Shown here piece by piece: positions 45,162 through 54,136 of a stretch of DNA of 64,000 bases. The notes beneath the pieces are model-generated. The model saw only the letters and a program-made list of their open reading frames with translations. It did no database searches and was not told the DNA's origin. Position 1 is the first letter of the stretch. Each line of letters begins with the position of its first letter. Location: contig NZ_NRDF01000006.1 of assembly GCF_003130205.1 (NCBI RefSeq), positions 29,311 through 93,310 on the forward strand, given 5' to 3'. Origin of the DNA: Aggregatibacter actinomycetemcomitans (GTDB lineage: Bacteria > Pseudomonadota > Gammaproteobacteria > Enterobacterales > Pasteurellaceae). Position numbers and translations under genes: made by a program.

Positions 45162-46022
45162 TTATTTCATGACGGTGGTTGTGGTGGTCACTTTTTTCAG
45201 TTTTTTGGTTTTGTACTGTTGAGTTTCGGGGATAAGTGCTTGGTTGGCATAACCTTCAGTGACCAGATAAAGGGTCGTGGTGTCTTCCGGGGAACCATGC
45301 CCGCCGAGCCAGGCGTGTTGGAAGGTGGCCGCATAAAAGCGTCCTTGTAACTCCCTCGGGTCAAGTTCAATGCGGGAGCTACCACGGTTTTGTAGGCGAA
45401 TTGCGGTGACTACGTAATTATCCATTTGCCAGCTTAACAGTGGGGTAGCTTGAACCGGATAGGCCGGTAATAACGTTGTGATTCGGCTTGGTAAACGGTG
45501 GGCGACTTGTCTGACACCTTCCAACGGTTCGACAGTACGCAGTGGCGCATAAAACATTTGTGCGGCATAACGGGTCAGTGCGGCAGGCACCGGAAGTTGG
45601 GGTTTTACCTCTGGCAAATCCGGCGTTTCATGGCTGTCTTGATTGAATATGGCTGATTGTTTTTCCAGTTTTTCTGTGTAGGTAAAACGTACCGGTTCGG
45701 TTGCATTAGGTACACTGGCTTTCCCTTCTACATCTAATAAAATTAGTTCACCGGAGGCTAAGTCAACCAGTTGTAAGCGCGTTTTCGGAAATTCGTTTAA
45801 CGCTTTAAAGTAAACCGCACCACCGGTAGATTGTATGCGTAATTTGCCCTCTAATTGCGCCGGGTAGCCCACTTTGACATTTTTCTCTACAAAGACGATA
45901 CGTTCTTTTTCGACTTGTAATTCAATGGGGAGGGGTTTGCGTTCCCACTTCATTAAAATATCTGCCGAGGCTACATTGGATAGAAATAATGATGCCCCTA
46001 ATAGTAAAATCATCTTTTTCAT
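45162..46022 (-). CDS. VirB9/TraK-like protein, TIGR03749 family
   Basis: A 286-residue exported protein with a signal peptide (MKKMILLLGASLFLSNVASA). Phrases ERIVFVEKNVKVGYP, GAVYFKALNEF and TALRLQNRGSSRIELDPREL-like text (given as LQNRGSSRIELDPREL) fit TIGR03749. It would form the periplasmic outer-membrane core ring with the VirB10- and VirB7-like neighbours. Its start overlaps the stop of the upstream TIGR03746 gene by one base. Confidence 0.85.
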   Translation of the reverse strand: MKKMILLLGASLFLSNVASADILMKWERKPLPIELQVEKERIVFVEKNVKVGYPAQLEGKLRIQSTGGAVYFKALNEFPKTRLQLVDLASGELILLDVEGKASVPNATEPVRFTYTEKLEKQSAIFNQDSHETPDLPEVKPQLPVPAALTRYAAQMFYAPLRTVEPLEGVRQVAHRLPSRITTLLPAYPVQATPLLSWQMDNYVVTAIRLQNRGSSRIELDPRELQGRFYAATFQHAWLGGHGSPEDTTTLYLVTEGYANQALIPETQQYKTKKLKKVTTTTTVMK

Positions 46023-46660
46023 TATTTGCTCTCTTTGGATTCAATCGCTTCTAAACGTAACGGAATTGAGCTGTAGCAGTTAAAGCCAAGCCCCCACGGA
46101 TTTTTACTTATGTCGGTATCCATTTTCACGATACTGATAGGAAAACGGGTTAATGTGTTTTTTACTTTTTCATCTTTGAAAAATTCGTCTACGTTTAAGT
46201 CCAGGTTTACTGTCCAGCTGTCCGGACTGTGAACGATGACTCTGTCATTGCTAAATCCGCGTCCGACAATCTCATAGACGCCTCGGGTGCGTTCTTTCAA
46301 CTCACCGTTACTTAAACGGTCGTAATAGTCTTTCTCTAAAAACTGCTGGCAGCCGGGCGTGGTTAACGCTCTGAGATCCTCGATATTCTCTTTATAGTTT
46401 TCTTCGCCGTTTTTTACCCATCTGTTTAACTGCTGGAATGTTTGGTAGGCAAAGGCGTAAACAGTGGAAGGCGGCACTTCCCACATGGAACGCTGACTTC
46501 CTGCACGCATATCCGGCGGAATGTGAACGGTAAAAAATCTTGGCAGACTGTATATCACGCCACATAAAACAAGGCAGATGATAAATAACGCACCAATTGC
46601 CATGCGGGCTGTGAGGATGTCTTTTTTAGCCTGGTTAATGGCACCTTTTAATTTACTCAT
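46022..46660 (-). CDS. VirB8/TraE-like protein, TIGR03746 family
   Basis: A 212-residue bitopic inner-membrane protein. ATG at 46660 (MSKLKGAINQAKKDI) is preferred over a longer frame that would overlap the upstream gene. One membrane helix (IGALFIICLVLCGVIYSL) is followed by a periplasmic domain with VPPSTVYAFAYQTFQQLNRW and PGCQQFLEKDYYDRL. It fits TIGR03746 and the TraE/VirB8 position in the core complex. Confidence 0.85.
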   Translation of the reverse strand: MSKLKGAINQAKKDILTARMAIGALFIICLVLCGVIYSLPRFFTVHIPPDMRAGSQRSMWEVPPSTVYAFAYQTFQQLNRWVKNGEENYKENIEDLRALTTPGCQQFLEKDYYDRLSNGELKERTRGVYEIVGRGFSNDRVIVHSPDSWTVNLDLNVDEFFKDEKVKNTLTRFPISIVKMDTDISKNPWGLGFNCYSSIPLRLEAIESKESK

Positions 46661-46668
46661 AATTTTTT

Positions 46669-47043
46669 TTACTTTCTGCGTTGTCGATGAATAGACCAAT
46701 ATCCTTCATGAGAAATAAATTGATTACCTCCCAATACGGCATCGATTTTGACTTCAAGTACCCGGTTTAGATAACCGTCCGGTCTGCCTCGTTTCAAGCG
46801 GGCAATGAGTGTTTTGCCGATTAAAACGGTGCAGATGCAAAGCAACATGGCTAATGCCGGAATAAACAGCCAATAATCAATTCCTAATAACAGGACGATG
46901 AGGAGACCAAGAAGTGCGCCGATAATGAAACCGATAATTGCCGTCACGAAAAATTCCGTCATTGTCATGCCGCCGAAAACGGTGGCCTCTCGGTTAAGTC
47001 GATTTGGTAAGAAAGGGATGGTTTGTTCTCTTTCGCTTGACAT
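46669..47043 (-). CDS. Inner-membrane protein, TIGR03750 family (TraL-like)
   Basis: A 124-residue protein with the family start FLPNRLNREATVFGGMTMTE, two membrane helices (residues 30-75) and a basic cytoplasmic tail with KRGRPDGYLNR. By position and size it is the VirB3/TraL analogue of PFGI-1 systems, docking the ATPase to the membrane. It precedes TIGR03746 by 8 bp. Confidence 0.87.
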   Translation of the reverse strand: MSSEREQTIPFLPNRLNREATVFGGMTMTEFFVTAIIGFIIGALLGLLIVLLLGIDYWLFIPALAMLLCICTVLIGKTLIARLKRGRPDGYLNRVLEVKIDAVLGGNQFISHEGYWSIHRQRRK

Positions 47044-47061
47044 CTCGGTCTCTCCGTGAGA

Positions 47062-47451
47062 TTAGAATAATCCGACAGCCAGTTTGACTAACCACAGACA
47101 GAAGAAAATGACGAGAAAACCGATAATCAGTGCGGCGAAAAACGGTCCCCAACCTTTTTTGGAATTTTCATCAGTCGCTTCGTTATAGGTTTTAACCAGG
47201 GCTTTGGCGACAATCATAATTGCCCATGCGGAAAGCAGGATAGCGGCCAATGCAACGAAAGATTTTGCTACAATATAAATAATCTCCATCGGATCTTTTG
47301 AATTGTTATCAACGCCGGGAATTTTAAATTCCGGGATTTTGCCGGTATCAATGCCTTTAGCAAACGCAGATTGCATTGCGCTGGAAACCAATAAAGCAAA
47401 TGTAAAATAGGATTTTGAAAGAAATTGCAGGCTGGATTTAATGTAGTTCAT
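47062..47451 (-). CDS. Membrane protein, TIGR03745 family (pilin-like)
   Basis: A 129-residue exported or membrane protein with a signal-like N-terminus (TFALLVSSAMQSAFA) and two further hydrophobic helices (KSFVALAAILLSAWAIMIV and FFAALIIGFLVIFFCLWL), a layout typical of VirB2-type pilins. It matches TIGR03745 and may be the conjugative pilin. It lies between TIGR03758 and TIGR03750 genes. Confidence 0.83.
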   Translation of the reverse strand: MNYIKSSLQFLSKSYFTFALLVSSAMQSAFAKGIDTGKIPEFKIPGVDNNSKDPMEIIYIVAKSFVALAAILLSAWAIMIVAKALVKTYNEATDENSKKGWGPFFAALIIGFLVIFFCLWLVKLAVGLF

Positions 47452-47467
47452 AGGATTTCCTTATGAA

Positions 47468-47707
47468 TTAATAGACGAAAAATGCAACAAGAATAAGAAT
47501 TAGTGCCGCACCCAAAAGAACGTATTTCAAAAAATCGAAGATATCGCGGTTGCCGGAGGCTAACCCTTTATAACCATGTGTAACCGCCCATGCGTAGGCA
47601 AATAAGAGCAATGCAACCAAAATAATGATAAGCAGCCACTTCAACTGAGTAGGCGCCATGTCACTTGCTGTAGCAAAACTATCCAGAGGGGAAACATTCT
47701 CAGACAT
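47468..47707 (-). CDS. Small membrane protein, TIGR03758 family
   Basis: A 79-residue protein with two membrane helices (LKWLLIIILVALLLFAYAW and YVLLGAALILILVAFFV). Phrases TQLKWLL, WAVTHGYKGLASGNRD match TIGR03758/DUF3262. It is coupled to the RAQPRD gene by a one-base overlap. It could be a pilin-like or channel subunit. Confidence 0.83.
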   Translation of the reverse strand: MSENVSPLDSFATASDMAPTQLKWLLIIILVALLLFAYAWAVTHGYKGLASGNRDIFDFLKYVLLGAALILILVAFFVY

Positions 47708-48033
47708 TATTGCCCCCGGAGTTTTGTATAATCTTCGGTCAGGCTACGAATCGCTTTAGGATTTCGGGGGATCGCGCGAGAAGGATTAATATATTGTCTA
47801 ATACCTTCCTGTACTGTCGTGATGTCACGTTGTGCGGCAGTATAATCGAAGTATTCTCGGCTTTTAACAGAGGTTCTGGCTTGAGACGCCGCCCGTTGCA
47901 GTGACAATTTTGCCGCATCCATTTGTTTAATGGCTTGTGCTAATTGCTCTTGCTCTGTTGCTTGAGCCATCATTGTGCCCCCCAGGCACATCCATAATAT
48001 GAGGTGAAACTTGCCTCGTTTATTGTTCGGCAT
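47707..48033 (-). CDS. RAQPRD-family conjugation protein
   Basis: A 108-residue exported protein with a signal peptide (FHLILWMCLGGTMMAQA). It has the family's FDYTAAQRDI and PSRAIPRNP, a variant of the eponymous RAQPRD motif. It is the first gene of the TIGR03758-TIGR03745 group and is preceded by a gap with a terminator that separates it from TIGR03747. Its role in transfer is unknown. Confidence 0.83.
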   Translation of the reverse strand: MPNNKRGKFHLILWMCLGGTMMAQATEQEQLAQAIKQMDAAKLSLQRAASQARTSVKSREYFDYTAAQRDITTVQEGIRQYINPSRAIPRNPKAIRSLTEDYTKLRGQ

Positions 48034-48142
48034 AGATAACTCCGTATTTGATCTAAGTTCGGGGTTAAGAGTGCCAAAGAAGCTTTGGAATTTTAATGAG
48101 AAACTCTATTTGGATTTGAAACAGTTTTTCAATGAAAAAAAG

Positions 48143-48172
48143 AAAAGGCTACCTTTGGTGGGATAGCCTTTT
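48143..48172 (-). terminator. Terminator between TIGR03747 and RAQPRD genes
   Basis: AAAAGGCTA pairs with TAGCCTTTT around a 12-base loop in the 160-bp gap after the TIGR03747 gene. It suggests that the T4SS genes are split into at least two leftward transcripts. Confidence 0.65.
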
Positions 48173-48194
48173 GAAAAATAATGATGAAATTCTT

Positions 48195-48881
48195 TTAAAG
48201 GTATTTTTTAAAGCTGGCAAAGGTTACGCAAATAGATAAACCAAATAGAAACGCTGCCGGCATTAATACTAAATTAGGGTAAATTGATACCGGAACGGAT
48301 AGGTAAAAAATCCATGCGCTAATCATTACCGGACCGATCAGGCGTCTGGCATGATGATAAACAAAGCTGGATTCTCTTCCTGCTCCAAATTTACGTAAAT
48401 CACGCATCATCATTCCTTCGGTTAATCCGGCAAATGCGGCCAGTAAGAAAAGCGGACAACTGAAGATGATCACAATCAGCCTGATCACAAATGTGATCGA
48501 AACATAAATAACAGATTCAATATAGGCCCGTGCGTAATGATATATCCATAATTCCCAACTGCTGTGTTGTGCCGGATTGTCTAACCATTCCCGTAACCCG
48601 GTTTTTACGAATAACCAGTTATTCAGGTTCAGAATAAGCGCTTCCGCGAGCTCTTTAGGTGATTGATAAGCAATACCACGGGTTAAATCCTCGGATAACC
48701 AACCAAGTTCTCTAATCATCATTTGTTGACTATGCAGGTGACCTTCGTCCGGCCAGAAGAAAGCGATGCCAATCCATTCCAGGATGATACTTAATACCAA
48801 TGAAATAAATAAGGCGGCAATAACCGCATTAATGTAATAGCACGGTCCTTTTTTCTTTTTCTTCGGTACTTGTTCAGCCAT
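48195..48881 (-). CDS. Integrating-element membrane protein, TIGR03747 family
   Basis: A 228-residue inner-membrane protein. ATG at 48881 overlaps the upstream stop (TAATG); an in-frame ATG at 48893 is also possible. A basic start (EQVPKKKKKGP) is followed by about four hydrophobic helices; RLIGPVMISAWIFYLSVPVSIYPN-type text and MMMRDLRKFGAGRESSFVYHHA are typical of the family. It sits next to the coupling protein, as in related ICEs, and probably anchors the transfer complex. Confidence 0.83.
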   Translation of the reverse strand: MAEQVPKKKKKGPCYYINAVIAALFISLVLSIILEWIGIAFFWPDEGHLHSQQMMIRELGWLSEDLTRGIAYQSPKELAEALILNLNNWLFVKTGLREWLDNPAQHSSWELWIYHYARAYIESVIYVSITFVIRLIVIIFSCPLFLLAAFAGLTEGMMMRDLRKFGAGRESSFVYHHARRLIGPVMISAWIFYLSVPVSIYPNLVLMPAAFLFGLSICVTFASFKKYL

Positions 48882-49204
48882 TACTGTAACCATCCTCTTG
48901 TTTTGATTTTACAGTGGAAAAGCACTTCACCTGATAATGCGCCCAGCTGAACCCGAAAACAGATTAATTCATGTGTTTTGGCTTCTTCGGTCACCGGAAT
49001 ATCATTGGCAGTCCATAGCGTGAGTTTTGTCGAATATTTTTGTGCAAATTCATGGACGCTGTATTGGTGTTCACTCCAATCATTTAGGTAAGGAATAAAA
49101 TAGTCCATCAATTCATCCTGATTTTTTAACCCACAGGAGACTGATATTGGATGGTTAAAATCAACTTGCATATCCGGTAAATCTAATAAATTGTAATGAC
49201 ACAT
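48881..49204 (-). CDS. Hypothetical protein between coupling protein and TIGR03747
   Basis: A 107-residue soluble protein with no signal peptide, beginning MCHYNLLDLPDMQVDFNH. Its start follows the TraD stop with no gap and its stop overlaps the next gene, so it is tightly coupled to the transfer operon. No family was recognised. It may be specific to Pasteurellaceae elements. Confidence 0.6.
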   Translation of the reverse strand: MCHYNLLDLPDMQVDFNHPISVSCGLKNQDELMDYFIPYLNDWSEHQYSVHEFAQKYSTKLTLWTANDIPVTEEAKTHELICFRVQLGALSGEVLFHCKIKTRGWLQ

Positions 49205-51442
49205 TTAGTCTTCTCCATCATCGCCTTCATCGTCTATATCATCGACAACATTTTGTTCGTCTTCATCTTCCACCGGCATGTCAATATCACCATATTGTAG
49301 CTCATCATTGACAACCACCGTCGCTTTACCTAATGCCATAGATTGGAATGCTTCGGCAATATCATGTGACGGCGCGTATTCGGAAAATGCCCCTTCCCAC
49401 CAGTTTGGTACGATATGATAATTTTTACGCATATATGCGGTCAGTTCTTGCAACGATTGAGGCATGATATCGTCTTTATCGACAGCCGGTAATGGCATTC
49501 GTAACTTATACAGAGTACTTCCATTCAGCAATGCAAAAGCCTGACCTTTCGGCAAATTCGTAATGTGTGACGGTGAGAGCATGGGGACCATTTTTTCAGA
49601 GATTCGTTGTCCGGTATTGGATACAAATACCTTATCATCATCCGGATTGCTGGAGTCTGTGGTACTGGATGTCACCATACTTTGGTAGATAGTCACCTCA
49701 TTTAATTGACGAGTTAAGAGCTCTGCCGTCGCCGGTTCTTTTACGCGAAACATGAGTAGTGTGTTAAAGTTACCAATGGTTTGTCCGGCTTTGGCTTTAC
49801 TGCCGATACGCGCCTCAATATCGGAGAGTGTTTGGGTATAGGCGGTAACTTGCATACCTGCACCCCGACCTTTGTTGATCAGCGGGATAAATTCATCTCC
49901 CATAAGCTCATTAAACTCATCACAGTGTAAATTAATCTTAGGTGGTTTTGCTCCGGTTTTAAATGCATCCGGCAGACCTTCATCTACGCCGAATTTATAA
50001 ATATGGCCTGCCATCGAAACTAAATCGGCAAACATACTATTACCGACAGCGGCAGCGACCGTGGTGTCCGATAAGGCATCTAATCCGACATAAACGATAC
50101 CTCGTTTACGGATAATGGATTCCCAGTCAAATATCGGGCGTTCGTCGTGAATATCCGTGTAATCCGGAGAGAGCAGTTCAGCCACTTTACCTGTTGTTAG
50201 TTTTTCTAATAGCGGTAGCAGTGAAGCCACAATTTTGTCAAAGTAGGTTTTATCGTATCGAACTGCACTGGATAACCCTTCCAGAATCGGGTCGAATATT
50301 TTGTTTTCTAAAATATATTGGTTGATGACTGCGATAAGTGGGCGATCTTTCATTGAAAACGGCAGATTTTTAACATCTAAAGCAGCCGCGATTTGCGCCA
50401 GTGTCGGCCAGATTTTTTTATCAATATTGTCAAAGTAGAGTTTTGCGTAATCTAAAAATAATGTATCAATATTTTGCACAAAACGGGAAATTTGCGAGTA
50501 ATCCGGGCGTTGGCCCATTTCAACTAATGCTTTGGCGACAATATTTGTAAACCGCCATGCAAACTCCTTGAATGCGGCAGAATTTCCCGCTCCGCTTAAT
50601 TGTCCGGAGATACGACCGGCAACTTCTGAAATACGTCCAAAACGCCCGATAGGATTATAACGGGCAGAGATTTCAGGGTGCCCTAAATGGAACACATAAA
50701 ATTCATTTTCCCGTCCTGAACGTTTTGCTTCCGCATACATACGCTTAAGCATGTCCGGGTCACCTTTAGGATCGAAGAATATCACGACTTCACGTTCTTC
50801 AAATGTCTTTCCACGGTGAATATCCTGAGTCACTAAGACCTCGGCAAACCGGGTTTTCCCAACCCCGGTTGTACCGAATACCAGTGTGTGGCCACCTCGC
50901 GTCTCAAGAGAAAGCATAATATTTTGTTCATTGGGTTCAACCCCGTGCATTACCGGAATACCGCCGACCGGAGGGAGCGGACGTACCGGGTTTAATGCCC
51001 AATCTTTCGAGATGAGTCCGGATAACCAATTATCATGTGTCTGCTCATAAAGACGCGCAGCTTTAAACCATTTCCCCGGCTTCCAGTATTTTTGTCCGTT
51101 TGCTGAAAAACAATCATAGAGACGTTGCGTATGTTTCGGATCCCATTCAAAACCACGTCCTAAAAATAAGGATTTGGTACTGACCGGAATTTGTCGGCTG
51201 GTTAAGGCGTAATAGGGGAGTCGTTTGAGGTTGCGATGATAACGAACAATTTCCATACCCTGACGAAATCGCATGATACCCAGTCCGGCAAACCCGCTGG
51301 CCAGTCCGTAGCCAATAAGCGGGCTTAATGCGAGAGACCAAGGGGCAGCTGCACAGATAAATGCACAGGTACTATGTACGGCCGCCGGGTAAAACTCAAC
51401 CGGTGGACGCAATAACGCTTCTAAAGTGTGTTTTTGACTCAT
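49205..51442 (-). CDS. traD: Type IV coupling protein TraD (TIGR03743 class)
   Basis: A 745-residue VirD4/TraD ATPase that brings the relaxase-DNA complex to the channel. Two N-terminal membrane helices (residues 20-60) are followed by Walker A GTTGVGKT (about 190-197), Walker B-like INLHCDEFNELMG, and a RecA-type core with GRGAGMQVTAYTQTLSDIE. The C-terminus is very acidic (VEDEDEQNVVDDIDDEGDD), as often found in coupling proteins that contact the relaxosome. It overlaps the TIGR03765 gene by 4 bp. Confidence 0.92.
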   Translation of the reverse strand: MSQKHTLEALLRPPVEFYPAAVHSTCAFICAAAPWSLALSPLIGYGLASGFAGLGIMRFRQGMEIVRYHRNLKRLPYYALTSRQIPVSTKSLFLGRGFEWDPKHTQRLYDCFSANGQKYWKPGKWFKAARLYEQTHDNWLSGLISKDWALNPVRPLPPVGGIPVMHGVEPNEQNIMLSLETRGGHTLVFGTTGVGKTRFAEVLVTQDIHRGKTFEEREVVIFFDPKGDPDMLKRMYAEAKRSGRENEFYVFHLGHPEISARYNPIGRFGRISEVAGRISGQLSGAGNSAAFKEFAWRFTNIVAKALVEMGQRPDYSQISRFVQNIDTLFLDYAKLYFDNIDKKIWPTLAQIAAALDVKNLPFSMKDRPLIAVINQYILENKIFDPILEGLSSAVRYDKTYFDKIVASLLPLLEKLTTGKVAELLSPDYTDIHDERPIFDWESIIRKRGIVYVGLDALSDTTVAAAVGNSMFADLVSMAGHIYKFGVDEGLPDAFKTGAKPPKINLHCDEFNELMGDEFIPLINKGRGAGMQVTAYTQTLSDIEARIGSKAKAGQTIGNFNTLLMFRVKEPATAELLTRQLNEVTIYQSMVTSSTTDSSNPDDDKVFVSNTGQRISEKMVPMLSPSHITNLPKGQAFALLNGSTLYKLRMPLPAVDKDDIMPQSLQELTAYMRKNYHIVPNWWEGAFSEYAPSHDIAEAFQSMALGKATVVVNDELQYGDIDMPVEDEDEQNVVDDIDDEGDDGED

Positions 51443-51942
51443 TGTGATAATCCGGACTCAGTTAATAGCGCAGGGTAATGTTGAAGTTTTAAACGCTCGG
51501 CTAAATCGTCCCCCGGCGTGGGTAAAAGGGGTAATTCCGGGGCAAGACGACGTAATGTCATCAGTTCATCAACAGTTTTTACATTCACTACTAAACCGGT
51601 CGCATGCATGGCTACTAATTGCTGATAATTATTCTTTAACCATTGGGCTGATGTATTATCGGCACCGATAAGGAAAATAGGTTGGATACCGCTTAAATTC
51701 ATTGAAACCGGTGTAATATGCCCGGGAGATAAGCGATGAGAAACCACCGGTAAAATGTCTGATTCGGTTAAGGTTGCCGGAATGGCGTTAGGATGTGCTT
51801 CGATCATACTCTGGTCAGGTTGTAGTGCTTCGTAAAAATGTACCGCACTTTCACCGCCTATATCTGCGATAACCTTTAATTCGGCATGAGTTAAAGTCGG
51901 TAATATAAGAGACGATAATAAAATTAAGACTGTTTTTTTCAT
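51439..51942 (-). CDS. ICE conjugation protein, TIGR03765 family
   Basis: A 167-residue exported protein. ATG at 51942 gives a clean signal peptide (MKKTVLILLSSLILPTLTHA) and has AGGA upstream; the longer frame would start inside an uptake signal region. Mature-part phrases SVVSHRLSPG-like (VVSHRLSPGH), PIFLIGADNTSAQWL and PTPGDDLAERL match TIGR03765. Its function in transfer is unknown. A DNA uptake signal lies inside the gene and another just upstream. Confidence 0.8.
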   Translation of the reverse strand: MKKTVLILLSSLILPTLTHAELKVIADIGGESAVHFYEALQPDQSMIEAHPNAIPATLTESDILPVVSHRLSPGHITPVSMNLSGIQPIFLIGADNTSAQWLKNNYQQLVAMHATGLVVNVKTVDELMTLRRLAPELPLLPTPGDDLAERLKLQHYPALLTESGLSQ

Positions 51943-51983
51943 GTTTATCATTCCTGGCGTTCCGGTTAGTTTTAAAAGTGCGG

Positions 51984-52694
51984 TTAATTTGTCGGATTGA
52001 CCCACCGGATTTTGTTATCATCAGATGGTGCTACCCAGTATATGGCGGTATCGTTGGGTTGTACCCAATTGGATTTTTTTGAGGAAGTCGGTGGCGCCAT
52101 AAAATTGGCGATTAATTTATTTTGGCTGTAGCGATTTTTTTGGTAGGCAATAAAGTCACTCACACTCATCCATTTTTTCATCCCGTTTCGGCGCATATTT
52201 TTGATATCTTCAACTGTTGATTTTCCGAGTAATGCGCGATAAATCCCTTCCAGACCGATGTTATGTGCCATGTAAAGGTTTTCATCACTTGGTGAGATAC
52301 CCCGTCGAATAAATTGTTCTGTATGCCAGCGGGCATAAAGTGCGGTGGCGAGCATATTCACTTTTTTGTTATGTCGGGGATCGGATGGGGTATCTCTATT
52401 GCCGGATGTAATGGGTGTCATACCAATCTTGGCACCTTCAATCGTATTTGCTAACCAGTTCCAAGTCCCGGGAGTGAATTGTCCGATGCCGGTGGCGCCG
52501 GTATGGGAAACATTGCCATACCACCCGTCCTCAATTTTGACCAAACCGCGTAGCATGGCTTCATCTACCTGATAACGGTAAGCGGATTCTTTAATATAGG
52601 TATCAATTTCTGTCCCAAAACCATTAAAGGCTAAACCCGGAGTAATACAGGCAAAGAGACAGACTATCGGTACTAATAAGCGAGGCGTTGCCAT
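51984..52694 (-). CDS. Lytic transglycosylase of the conjugation system
   Basis: A 236-residue exported protein with a signal peptide (VPIVCLFACITPGLA). The transglycosylase core has LRGLVKIEDGWYGN, with a catalytic glutamate, then GATGIGQFTPGTW and YMAHNIGLEGIYRAL. It locally opens peptidoglycan for the channel, like VirB1. The C-terminus is tryptophan/asparagine-rich with three WV(N/Q/A)P-type units. It overlaps the upstream TIGR03759 gene by 22 bp. An uptake signal lies inside it. Confidence 0.83.
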   Translation of the reverse strand: MATPRLLVPIVCLFACITPGLAFNGFGTEIDTYIKESAYRYQVDEAMLRGLVKIEDGWYGNVSHTGATGIGQFTPGTWNWLANTIEGAKIGMTPITSGNRDTPSDPRHNKKVNMLATALYARWHTEQFIRRGISPSDENLYMAHNIGLEGIYRALLGKSTVEDIKNMRRNGMKKWMSVSDFIAYQKNRYSQNKLIANFMAPPTSSKKSNWVQPNDTAIYWVAPSDDNKIRWVNPTN

Positions 52695-53428
52695 TGACCG
52701 TCCTTTTGAATTTGGAATGCGACCGGCATTTTCCCATCACCATATTGCAGCCAGTTGCCGGTATCATGATTTAGGGTAATTAAGCGTTGTTTTACTTTGA
52801 CCGGATCAATACGATGTTTTTTCGCCCATTGACGAATGGCATCATCGTCATGACGACTACCGACAACGTAAATATCGACCGGAGTTTTGTTATTCACATA
52901 AGAGAGAATTCGTCCAATGTCCATGTCACATTTTTCACAATTATCCAACCGGGTAAAATACAATACCCTTCCCGCACTTTGCGATACATGTGGCTCGACA
53001 TTAAACGGAAGCTCATCTGGGTAAAGTTCAGCTATGGCTTTATCATAAGCACGTTGAAAGACGAGTTCTTTTTCCATTCGGTCATGCATTTTTTTTGCTA
53101 AAAGACGGGCATAATACGTTCGTTCTTGTTCCGTTTTGGCCTCAATGCCTAACGTCGTCAGCGGATCTAACCCGGGAGACCAGGTTCCCCGCTCCCCATT
53201 TTGTAATTGTTCATATTTGTTCCACTCTTCAACGGTAAGTCCCCATTCCTGGGCTTTGAGCTCTAACTCTTGTTGATTAAGTTGTCCGGTCACAATATTT
53301 TTGTGTTGCACAGCTTGATTGTTTAAGTTCGTTGCAATCGTTGAAATATCGGACTGTGATGTTTGCGCATGAACAAGCCCACTCAGAGACATTGTCAGTA
53401 GTACCATGCCGGAATAAACAAATTTCAT
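52673..53428 (-). CDS. ICE conjugation protein, TIGR03759 family
   Basis: A 251-residue exported protein with a signal peptide (VYSGMVLLTMSLSGLVHA). Phrases AQEWGLTVEEWNKYEQLQNG and RGTWSPGLDPLTTLGIEA match TIGR03759, and FTRLDNCEKCDMDIGRIL has a thioredoxin-like CxxC. It may help disulfide formation or act with the cysteine-rich TraU-like protein; that is inference. It lies 2 bp after PilL. Confidence 0.83.
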   Translation of the reverse strand: MKFVYSGMVLLTMSLSGLVHAQTSQSDISTIATNLNNQAVQHKNIVTGQLNQQELELKAQEWGLTVEEWNKYEQLQNGERGTWSPGLDPLTTLGIEAKTEQERTYYARLLAKKMHDRMEKELVFQRAYDKAIAELYPDELPFNVEPHVSQSAGRVLYFTRLDNCEKCDMDIGRILSYVNNKTPVDIYVVGSRHDDDAIRQWAKKHRIDPVKVKQRLITLNHDTGNWLQYGDGKMPVAFQIQKDGQWQRLAY

Positions 53429-53430
53429 GA

Positions 53431-54033
53431 TTACTCCTCAATAATTTCGGTTGTTGTAGTTGTCGTCGTTTTCATCTCAATCGGATGTTTGTTATTGGTG
53501 ATATTTTCCGGAATGGATGTTCGTTGCTTGAAACAGACGGTTCGGGTGATGTCATTTAGTGTGATTTCATAAGCCGGTCCCGCGAGCATTTGTAATGCGT
53601 CACGTAATCGCATTGGTCCAAACCGATAATGTACTTTTGGCAGCGGGCGGGAAAAGAGAATTGGGAGTGTTTGTTCAGGCTGGCTAGTGCGATTACACAG
53701 TGAAAGTCCGGTATCTTTTAATGTGGTGTTTAAGCCTCTTTCGACATTGGCATTAAATATTTTCTTATTTTTTTGTGAAACAATGACAGTAACGCTTTGG
53801 TCAAGTAAATATTTTTGCCCGTCTTCCGGCGCCAACGTAACTAAAGTATAACGGCCTTCCCGTAGCACTTCGGGGGTTGCCGGGTAATTATTGACATAAA
53901 TATCCGGTTGAATAATTCGCTCGGTTAATTGAGATGGTGTTGTTGATGCTACGGTAGCCGTTTTCGAGGTCGGTTTTTGTACGCAGGCACTTAATGCACA
54001 GATAGTTATCGCAGCTAAAATAAATTTCTGCAT
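53431..54033 (-). CDS. PilL-like lipoprotein, PFGI-1 class (TIGR03748)
   Basis: A 200-residue lipoprotein with lipobox LSAC at residues 14-17. The phrases EGRYTLVTLAPEDGQKYLL and VHYRFGPMRLRDALQML match the N-terminal domain of PilL in PFGI-1-type ICEs. A threonine-rich tail ends the protein. It is the first gene of the PilL-TIGR03759-transglycosylase-TIGR03765-TraD transcription unit. Confidence 0.83.
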   Translation of the reverse strand: MQKFILAAITICALSACVQKPTSKTATVASTTPSQLTERIIQPDIYVNNYPATPEVLREGRYTLVTLAPEDGQKYLLDQSVTVIVSQKNKKIFNANVERGLNTTLKDTGLSLCNRTSQPEQTLPILFSRPLPKVHYRFGPMRLRDALQMLAGPAYEITLNDITRTVCFKQRTSIPENITNNKHPIEMKTTTTTTTEIIEE

Positions 54034-54136
54034 GGTTAATTCTCCATAGGTTAGTACTAAATTAATTTGTGTTTACTATGGATAACTAATCAAAAAATTT
54101 GAATGATTTATTGTTCTTCCGACCAAGATAAAAAAA

